From positions 1 to 7,174 of the forward strand of contig JASHUH010000540.1 in NCBI GenBank assembly GCA_030040115.1: a stretch of 7,174 nucleotides of DNA. Reading direction: 5' to 3'. Under the pieces are notes generated by a model, which was not told where the DNA came from, did not search any database, and saw only the letters and a list, made by a program, of their open reading frames with translations. Source of the stretch: Acidobacteriaceae bacterium (GTDB taxonomy: Bacteria > Acidobacteriota > Terriglobia > Terriglobales > Acidobacteriaceae). The translations under genes were made by a program, and so were the position numbers. Of this stretch, positions 1 through 4,718 are shown piece after piece. Position 1 is the stretch's first letter. Each line of letters opens with the position of its first letter.

Positions 1-557
1 TAATCGTCCATGGTCTCGACTTCGACAAAATTGAGTCCACACAGATAAAAGGCGTGATCGTATCCGTACCGGTGCGCCTTTTGCACGATGATTTCGTTCT
101 TTCCCTCGGAAACTTTTTCGGGAATATCGCCGGGCTTAAGATCTGGATTCGCAGCCTGAACACAGGCCGCTGCGGCCAGCGTCAATGCCGAATCCGCGCC
201 GCAACTGACAAGCGCAGCCTCGCAATGAAGCTGGTTGGCGATATACTCCCCCGCCTTGCTCTGCAAGTCGCTGAGATGCACGGGATGATGCGCCGCCTGC
301 GCCACCGCCTCCTGCACCTGGGGCGGCATGGTGGACGCCGTATACATGGTGTAAGTGCCCGCCGCGTTGATCATCTTGGTGACGCCGAGTTTTTCATAGT
401 AATCCGGCCGCGGTGCGCCCGCTGAATGCGGCCCGTCGCCGAACGCCTTTGCGGCGCCGGCTACAAACGGGCTTGCCCCCGCGGCCGCCATGGCGGCTTG
501 AGACCATTGCAGGAACCGCCTGCGCGTCAACCCTTCGAGAACCTTGGATTTCAGCAT
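1..557 (-). CDS. Tat-exported SelA-like PLP-dependent protein, N-terminal part (cut by window edge)
   Basis: Only the first 185 residues are in the window; the gene runs off the left edge. The N-terminus carries a twin-arginine signal: TRRRFLQ at residues 11-17, a hydrophobic Ala-rich stretch to about 36, and an AKA site at 36-38, so the product should be exported folded. From about residue 53 the sequence matches the start of the SelA-like fold-type I PLP family (selenocysteine synthase, D-glucosaminate-6-phosphate ammonia-lyase DgaE and relatives): YEKLGV then INAAGTYT (64-71), HLSDLQSKAG (94-103), the PLP-phosphate loop region SCGADSALTLA (118-128) and QKAHRYGYDHAF (159-170). The catalytic lysine lies outside the window, so activity cannot be judged. 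The ATG start is fixed by a strong ribosome binding site at 566-573 and by the position of the Tat motif. True SelA is cytoplasmic, so selenocysteine synthesis is unlikely. The family call is confident; substrate and reaction are unknown. The gene lies 121 nt downstream of the response regulator on the same strand. Confidence 0.85.
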   Translation of the reverse strand, partial: MLKSKVLEGLTRRRFLQWSQAAMAAAGASPFVAGAAKAFGDGPHSAGAPRPDYYEKLGVTKMINAAGTYTMYTASTMPPQVQEAVAQAAHHPVHLSDLQSKAGEYIANQLHCEAALVSCGADSALTLAAAACVQAANPDLKPGDIPEKVSEGKNEIIVQKAHRYGYDHAFYLCGLNFVEVETMDD

Positions 558-565
558 GTTCAAAT

Positions 566-573
566 CCCTCCTT
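566..573 (-). promoter_or_regulatory. Strong ribosome binding site of the SelA-like gene
   Basis: Read on the minus strand this is AAGGAGGG, close to a perfect Shine-Dalgarno sequence, ending 8 nt before the ATG at 557-555. It decides the start codon of the Tat-exported SelA-like protein. Confidence 0.8.
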
Positions 574-616
574 GGCGTTCTTTTCCGGCTCGCACGCGGC
601 AATCCGGTCGATCGTG

Positions 617-644
617 AATATTCAATCATTTCAATAAACTTCAA
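617..644 (-). promoter_or_regulatory. Possible promoter of the SelA-like gene, overlapping three ATTGAA repeats
   Basis: On the minus strand a TTGAAG element (639-644) and an AATATT element (617-622) are separated by 16 nt, each matching the sigma-70 consensus at four of six positions. A start about 7 nt downstream would give a leader of roughly 50 nt. The segment is unusually AT-rich for this window, carries ATTGAA three times (640-645, 630-635, 621-626) and includes the palindrome TGAATATTCA at 615-624. The match is weak, and the gene could instead be co-transcribed with the regulator upstream. Confidence 0.3.
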
Positions 645-678
645 TGAGCAACTAATTATCCGGCGTCATTGGCAAGCG

Positions 679-1311
679 TCAAGCAAAATGATCGAGATGG
701 ACGAGCCCGCGCTGTATCGCATAAATCGTGGCTTGGGTTCTGTCTCTTGCGCCCATCTTCTCGAGCACCGCGCTGACATGCATACGCACTGTCTTCTCGG
801 CGATATTCAGTTCATCGGCGATTTCGCGATTGCTGCGTCCTTGGGTGATGCAAACCAGAACCTCTTTTTCACGGGGCGTAAGTTCCAGCGAGGGGATGCG
901 CTCCAGCAGACGATCCATCACCACTTGGGGAAGAAACCGCAAATTCATCTCTGCATGCCGGATGGCGTCGATCAGCTCTTCGCCGCTGGCGTCCTTGGTC
1001 AAATAGCCGATAGCGCCGCTCTGGATGGCGCGATAAACGTCCTCGCTTCCCCGATAATTCGAGAGTACGACAATGCGCGCCGGCCGCGGCTCCTTGCGTA
1101 ATTCAACGATGACGTCAAAGCCGCCCATGCGCGGCAGCCGCAGGTCCAGCACCACGACATCCGGCTGCAATAACCGGTATAACTCGATCCCCTCAACTCC
1201 GTCAGAAGCCTCGCCCACAATACGAATTTGCGGGTGGTCCGCCAACACCGATTGCAGAGCCATGCGGGCGAGAAAATGATCTTCGATCAGGAGAACCTGA
1301 ATCTGCTTCAT
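679..1311 (-). CDS. NarL/FixJ-family response regulator with LuxR-type HTH
   Basis: DNA-binding response regulator of 210 residues from the chosen ATG, normal for the family. The receiver domain occupies about residues 1-120: acidic pair E10-D11 in VLLIEDH, phospho-acceptor D56 in VVVLDLRLP, conserved Ser84 in VVLSN and Lys106 in YLTKDA, so all catalytic positions are present. The LuxR/GerE helix-turn-helix spans about 142-201: LTPREKEVL, then GRSNREIADEL, then the recognition helix AEKTVRMHVSAVLEKMG. Phosphorylation by the kinase encoded just upstream should promote DNA binding and transcriptional control. An alternative ATG at 1326 adds five residues (MDELP). Neither start has a convincing ribosome binding site; I chose 1311 because family receivers usually begin directly with the first beta strand. 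It is the second gene of a kinase-regulator operon. Its targets are unknown, but the flanking permease, TonB receptor and SelA-like genes are natural candidates. Confidence 0.92.
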   Translation of the reverse strand: MKQIQVLLIEDHFLARMALQSVLADHPQIRIVGEASDGVEGIELYRLLQPDVVVLDLRLPRMGGFDVIVELRKEPRPARIVVLSNYRGSEDVYRAIQSGAIGYLTKDASGEELIDAIRHAEMNLRFLPQVVMDRLLERIPSLELTPREKEVLVCITQGRSNREIADELNIAEKTVRMHVSAVLEKMGARDRTQATIYAIQRGLVHLDHFA

Positions 1312-1367
1312 GGGGAGCTCATCCATAGCGCCGCTTCAAAGCTTGGGGATCGGACGAACTGTGGCGA

Positions 1368-2630
1368 TTATACGCCAATCCACTGCACAACCCGCTGCCG
1401 CTGCGTTGAAAGGGGGTGGATAGCCTGGAAATCCGCGGTCAGCGCGATTTCCGTTCCCGCGCCAGGCGCGGTGTTCACATGCAGTGCGCCTCCCATTTTG
1501 CGCGCCCGCTCCTGCATCACCAGAATCCCGAAATGACCGGGACGTATCCGGGGCTCGTGGAAATGAAATCCGCAGCCGTTATCGCGGATGCTGAGGTGAA
1601 GGGAATCGCTCTCGTACTTGAGGTGAACCAGAATCCGGGTTGCGCCGGAGTGCCGGGTGGCGTTATTGACCGCTTCCTGCCCGATCGAGACCAAATGATG
1701 CACCGCCGCCGGAGCAATGGGAACTTCATCGCCGTCCACCTCGAGAGAGAAAGCAATGTCCTCGCGGGAGCAATTTGCGGCCAGGGCCCTGGAGAGCGCC
1801 TGGGAGAGGAATTCGGTGATTTCATGGGAGTCCCGCAAATCCCAGATAATTCGCCGCGCCTCGGCTTGGCAATGCGCCACCATCTTGCGCGCCAACTCGC
1901 ACGATTGCGCCGCGCGCGCATTCCGGTCATTGACGCCCGTGAGCAGTTTGGCCGTCGCTTCCAATTGCCACGAAATCGCCGCCAGGCCGGCCATCAAGGT
2001 GTCGTGAAAGTCGCTCGCGATCCGATTCCGCTCTTCCAGAACCATGGCGATCTGGCCCTTTAAAAGCTGGTCGCGCTGGCGCAGCAATTCGATCGCCAGC
2101 ACGGCAAGGCCGACGAGCAAAAGCATATAAAAATACCAGGTTTGATAGAAGAAATGGCGCTGAGCCACGGGAAGCGCGGCGATCGGCGTGTCCCACGGCT
2201 GACCGGGAGCACGCGCCTCCACTTGAAAGCGATAGGCGCCAGGCCGGAGGTGACGATAATGCGCAATATGATCGTTGGTCGTCGTCCAGTCATGATCGTA
2301 ATCGGCGAGGCGGTACCGGTACTCGATGGGCGCCGACGACTCCGGCTGGACATGGAAAAAAAAGACCACATCGCTCGCTCCGGGGTCGAGTTGGACGGCA
2401 TGATCCGCCCCCTTGACTGTGGGCGACAGTTCGCTGCCGAGCGACCAACCGTAGATCACGGCTCTGGGGCCCGCGTCGGACGTTCCCTGCGCGCCAGGAG
2501 CAGATGTTTCAGGGGAGGGCGGAGGCGCAGGCGTGTAGGGCATGGGAGCGATCTGCGCCGGGATGCGCATCGACGCATAGCTGAGCACAGCTATCGAGAG
2601 TAATAAGCGCGTGTTGGAACCTGGGCGCAT
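1368..2630 (-). CDS. Sensor histidine kinase: signal peptide, Y_Y_Y domain, TM, HisKA_3, HATPase
   Basis: Membrane sensor kinase, 420 residues from the chosen ATG. Order: signal-like segment (hydrophobic about 9-19); Pro/Ala/Ser-rich linker about 28-55; a periplasmic triple-tyrosine (Y_Y_Y) domain about 87-147, shown by YRYRLADYDHDW (104-115) and HYRHLRPGAYRFQVEA (124-139); one transmembrane helix about 165-182; HisKA_3 with ERNRIASDFHD (phospho-acceptor H209); HATPase with N-box QEAVNNATRHS (318-328), G1 DNGCGF (350-355) and G2 GHFGI (365-369). Catalytic residues look intact, although the usual GMRERA after G2 reads VMQERA. In typical relatives the Y_Y_Y domain follows a long beta-propeller; here there is none. 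In-frame alternative starts are ATG at 2663 and TTG at 2702, which would add a hydrophilic, acidic extension before the signal segment; I prefer 2630 because it gives a normal signal peptide. No start has a strong ribosome binding site. The regulator follows within about 60 nt, so the two form an operon. Confidence 0.92.
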   Translation of the reverse strand: MRPGSNTRLLLSIAVLSYASMRIPAQIAPMPYTPAPPPSPETSAPGAQGTSDAGPRAVIYGWSLGSELSPTVKGADHAVQLDPGASDVVFFFHVQPESSAPIEYRYRLADYDHDWTTTNDHIAHYRHLRPGAYRFQVEARAPGQPWDTPIAALPVAQRHFFYQTWYFYMLLLVGLAVLAIELLRQRDQLLKGQIAMVLEERNRIASDFHDTLMAGLAAISWQLEATAKLLTGVNDRNARAAQSCELARKMVAHCQAEARRIIWDLRDSHEITEFLSQALSRALAANCSREDIAFSLEVDGDEVPIAPAAVHHLVSIGQEAVNNATRHSGATRILVHLKYESDSLHLSIRDNGCGFHFHEPRIRPGHFGILVMQERARKMGGALHVNTAPGAGTEIALTADFQAIHPLSTQRQRVVQWIGV

Positions 2631-2983
2631 GGCCGATTCGTCTTGGTCCTGGCCCCCACTCATAAGCCCCGGCTTCAAATCGTTCCCTGGGCTCCTCGTC
2701 AATTCATCTCATCTCAAGCGTCTTGGGGGTAAGCGGTCCAAAGTGCTGCTTTTGCCTTGCAGGAGCGAAACTTACTAAAAAAGTCAAAGAATAAGGGGAG
2801 GTCCGAAGAGTAACCAGATTTAGGCGAGTATACCACGGCAAATGTTCGGGCCCTTCCCTGCAAAGCCTGGCTGCCTTGGTGTTCCGTCAGGGCGAAATTC
2901 GCGGCCCGTCCAATTTTTCGGATGTGACTAAGACAGGTTGCGTATTCGAAAGCGTGTAGCCCTTTGCTGCCCGGCAGCGGCGC
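2631..2983. other. Gap between permease and kinase: no gene seen
   Basis: About 350 nt lie between the permease stop and the preferred kinase start; the part nearest the kinase (2631-2702) may be coding if an upstream start is used. I see no plausible small protein in it. It holds the extended -10 element at 2827-2835 and an A-rich patch near 2775-2800. Just after the permease stop is a small GCTGC/GCAGC hairpin (2966-2978) with no T-run, so no intrinsic terminator for the permease can be called. Confidence 0.5.
2827..2835 (-). promoter_or_regulatory. Extended -10 promoter candidate for the kinase-regulator operon
   Basis: The minus strand reads TGGTATACT here: a TGn extension followed by TATACT, five of six matches to the sigma-70 -10 box. 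No good -35 is seen at 17 nt, which fits extended -10 promoters. Transcription would begin near 2820, giving a leader of about 190 nt to the preferred kinase ATG at 2630 or about 118 nt to the TTG at 2702. The call rests on this one motif in an otherwise gene-free gap. Confidence 0.35.
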
Positions 2984-4309
2984 TCACGGATCCAAAGCGC
3001 GCTCGGGGTGGACAATCAGCCACGACAGAGCGCCGATCAAAGCTAATCCGGCTGCAACCGTGAACGGCATTCTCCAACTGAACTGCTGCGCCAGCCATGG
3101 CGTCAGCGACGCCGTGATGGCGCCCCCAATCTGTCCGCTCATGTTCACCAGCGAAGCAAAGACTCCCGACCTTCTGCCGGCGATGTCCACCGATGCGGAC
3201 CAGAACGAACTTTGCGAGAGATAGAGCGATCCCGCGCCTATAGCGAGAAGCAGCGCGGCAAGCTGGGGGCTGTGGGCCCGCGATCCGAATATTAAAAACA
3301 ACGCCGTCAAGAGTAGAGAGCCCGACGCCAGCATGCACCGCCCCACCCGGAGGCTGACTTTTCGCGTCAGGTGATCGGAGAGGGCTCCGCCGACCAGACT
3401 GAAGATGGTCATGCAAACAAAGGGCAGCATGGTGTAATTGGCGCTGGCTTTGAGATCGAAGCCGCGCGCCTGCGCCAGATAAAGGAAAAACCAGCTGAAA
3501 AAGACCCACGCGATATAGCCGAAGCAAAAATAGCCGATCATGAGCAGGCCCAGATCGGCGCGCGATAAAATCGTCCGCCACGATATCTTGCGATCCTTTG
3601 CGGGAGAAGAGACCGGGTAATCGTAGGAATGGAAGGCCAAACCCTCGCGAATCTCCTTGCGCTCCGCGCGGGAAACGCCCGGATGTTCGCCGGGAGTATC
3701 GCGGGCAAACACCCACCACACCGCGCTCGCCATCACGCCGATGATGGCGCTGAACCAGAACCCCGCGCGCCACCCCTGCTCGATGATGATCCAGGTGAGG
3801 AGCGGAGGGGTAAGCCCGCTCCCCACGCCCACGCCGGCGAGGATCAGCCCATTGACGACGCCCAGCTCATTTTGCGGCACCCAGTGGGATACGAATTGGT
3901 TGGCAGCGGGGCAAATCACCGATTCCCCGATTCCCAAAGCGAATCGCACCAGGATGAGAAGGATAAGGGCGTCGGAGATGCCGGACGGCAATAGAGCCGT
4001 AAGCGCGGTGGCGGCACCCCAGAGCAGGACTCCGACGGTGAGAACCCGCCGCGGTCCGAACCGGACGGCCAAAACCCCGGCGGGAATTTGAAAGCCCGCA
4101 TAGCCAAGCAGAAATGCGGAAAATATCCATCCGAGGTGCTGATTGCCCAGCCCGAATTCGCGATCGATCTGCGGCGCCGCCACCGAAACATTGGTCCGGT
4201 CCAGAAAAGCAATGGCGCTGAGAACAAAGAGCCAAAAACAAAGGAAGAATCGCACTCGCGTGCGGCGTTCGGCGCTCAGAAGCATCGCTACCGGCCGCGA
4301 TTCTTCCAT
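2984..4309 (-). CDS. MFS permease, anion:cation symporter (ACS) type
   Basis: Inner-membrane transporter of 441 residues from the chosen ATG, the usual ACS length, with about twelve hydrophobic segments and a central hydrophilic loop near 201-250. ACS hallmarks are TM1 ending FLDRTNVSVAAPQID (35-49), WIFSAFLLGYAGFQIPAG (61-78), LGIGESVICPAANQFVSHWVP (starting at 125), and NGLILAGVGVGSGLTPPLLTWI then GWRAGFW (153-185). The family carries hexuronates, galactonate, glucarate, phthalate and other organic anions, usually with H+ or Na+; the substrate here cannot be read from sequence. Oddities: the cytoplasmic loop 2-3 motif A reads VLAVRFGPRR (79-88), with Val83 where most members have Asp, and NELG replaces the frequent ERG near 147-150. 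Starts at 4342 (ATG) and 4390 (TTG) would lengthen the N-terminus; 4309 is preferred because a weak GCGAGA lies just upstream and the sequence beyond is not transporter-like. It is divergent from the TonB receptor. Confidence 0.9.
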   Translation of the reverse strand: MEESRPVAMLLSAERRTRVRFFLCFWLFVLSAIAFLDRTNVSVAAPQIDREFGLGNQHLGWIFSAFLLGYAGFQIPAGVLAVRFGPRRVLTVGVLLWGAATALTALLPSGISDALILLILVRFALGIGESVICPAANQFVSHWVPQNELGVVNGLILAGVGVGSGLTPPLLTWIIIEQGWRAGFWFSAIIGVMASAVWWVFARDTPGEHPGVSRAERKEIREGLAFHSYDYPVSSPAKDRKISWRTILSRADLGLLMIGYFCFGYIAWVFFSWFFLYLAQARGFDLKASANYTMLPFVCMTIFSLVGGALSDHLTRKVSLRVGRCMLASGSLLLTALFLIFGSRAHSPQLAALLLAIGAGSLYLSQSSFWSASVDIAGRRSGVFASLVNMSGQIGGAITASLTPWLAQQFSWRMPFTVAAGLALIGALSWLIVHPERALDP

Positions 4310-4439
4310 GGTCTCGCGTCGAAATGAAGTTATCTTTCCCATTTCAGTTCGCTGTAAGCTTGGAACGCCCAACCACCTCCAAGCGCGCAAAAATCTGCCA
4401 ACGGGAAATCCGGATCGGAATTCCCATTCGCAGCAAGGG

Positions 4440-4459
4440 GAGGACGGCCCCCAGTCCTC
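4440..4459. repeat. Inverted repeat GAGGAC / GTCCTC
   Basis: A perfect 6-bp inverted repeat, GAGGAC at 4440-4445 and GTCCTC at 4454-4459, flanks an 8-nt C-rich spacer. On the plus strand the stem can be extended by a G-U and a G-C pair (4439/4460 and 4438/4461). It sits about 130 nt before the permease start. It could be an operator or a leader hairpin of the permease mRNA. The T-run after it on the plus strand (4465-4469) is short and offset, so I do not call a terminator. Confidence 0.4.
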
Positions 4460-4595
4460 TCACTATTTTGATCGAGCTATTGAAAACTGGATTCGCCGGC
4501 GCCCAAAAGCCACCCATCTGAGCTTCGGCGCGGCCCGACTAGCATAACACGATTCTGGCGTATAGGACATTTGGCCTAGAGACATCCAGGATCAA

Positions 4596-4623
4596 TTGTC
4601 TGTAGACGCACCTGATTTTTAAC
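4596..4623 (+). promoter_or_regulatory. Weak promoter candidate for the TonB receptor
   Basis: TTGTCT (4596-4601) and TTTAAC (4618-4623) with a 16-nt spacer, four of six matches in each box. A start near 4630 would place the whole structured leader (4672-4713) inside an approximately 90-nt 5' untranslated region. An inverted repeat, GTCTGTAGAC at 4598-4607, overlaps the -35 element and the start of the spacer and could be an operator half. The support is only consensus-like matching. Confidence 0.3.
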
Positions 4624-4671
4624 GGCATGCTCAATTCGAGGGCCAATTAGAAATTCGGCTTGCAGAATCGT

Positions 4672-4702
4672 GGAGACCCGGACCGGCGGTCACGGCGTCT
4701 CC
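4672..4702 (+). promoter_or_regulatory. 13-bp bulged leader hairpin (putative anti-sequestor)
   Basis: Three nested complementary blocks make one long hairpin: GGAGAC (4672-4677) with GTCTCC (4697-4702), CCG (4678-4680) with CGG (4693-4695), and GACC (4681-4684) with GGTC (4688-4691), closed by a GGC triloop. Only A4692 and C4696 bulge out. The hairpin ends 4 nt before the AAGGAG Shine-Dalgarno of the TonB receptor. If formed, it occupies the sequence that would otherwise mask that Shine-Dalgarno. It also could simply stabilise the 5' end of the mRNA. The pairing is read directly from sequence; its function is inferred. Confidence 0.6.
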
Positions 4703-4713
4703 TCTAAAGGAGA
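4698..4713 (+). promoter_or_regulatory. Shine-Dalgarno-sequestering hairpin and RBS of the TonB receptor
   Basis: TCTCCT (4698-4703) is perfectly complementary to AGGAGA (4708-4713) across a CTAA tetraloop. The 3' arm contains most of the receptor's Shine-Dalgarno, AAGGAG at 4707-4712, so this hairpin would block ribosome binding. Its 5' arm overlaps the 3' arm of the larger hairpin at 4672-4702, so the two cannot coexist. The Shine-Dalgarno sits 6 nt before the ATG at 4719 but only 3 nt before the ATG at 4716, which favours 4719 as the start. Confidence 0.55.
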
Positions 4714-4718
4714 TCATG

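Larger units (their letters stand above)
4310..4718. other. Divergent intergenic region between permease and TonB receptor
   Basis: About 400 nt without a convincing gene. It must contain the start signals of both flanking genes. Visible content: an inverted repeat at 4440-4459; an imperfect direct repeat containing GACAT at 4566-4570 and 4581-4585; an inverted repeat GTCTGTAGAC at 4598-4607; a weak plus-strand promoter candidate at 4596-4623; and the structured leader of the receptor at 4672-4713. Plus-strand reading frames across 4143-4547 are the antisense side of the permease and its upstream DNA and look non-coding. No tRNA or known regulatory RNA is recognised. Confidence 0.6.

Noticed and set aside
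54..425. Plus-strand open frame of 123 codons at the left edge
   Set aside because: It is antisense to the SelA-like gene, which has a strong ribosome binding site, a Tat signal and family motifs.
1..557. Annotation of the left-edge gene as selA (selenocysteine synthase)
   Set aside because: The Tat signal places the product outside the cytoplasm, where charged tRNA is absent, and the visible part cannot separate SelA from other SelA-like clades, so no symbol is given.
544..1101. Plus-strand open frame of 185 codons
   Set aside because: It is antisense to the response regulator, whose domains and catalytic residues are complete, and its product resembles nothing known.
1416..2063. Plus-strand open frame of 215 codons
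   Set aside because: It is antisense to the HisKA_3/HATPase part of the kinase; there is no domain and no ribosome binding site.
2966..2978. Hairpin just after the permease stop as an intrinsic terminator
   Set aside because: The stem is only 5-6 bp with a tiny loop and there is no T-run after it on the minus strand.
2928..3773. Minus-strand open frame of 281 codons overlapping the permease
   Set aside because: It is the shifted frame of the permease gene, Arg-rich and lacking hydrophobic segments, while the permease frame shows full ACS motifs.
4440..4470. Inverted repeat followed by TTTT as a plus-strand terminator
   Set aside because: The T-run is only four bases and is separated from the stem, and no plus-strand gene ends upstream of it.
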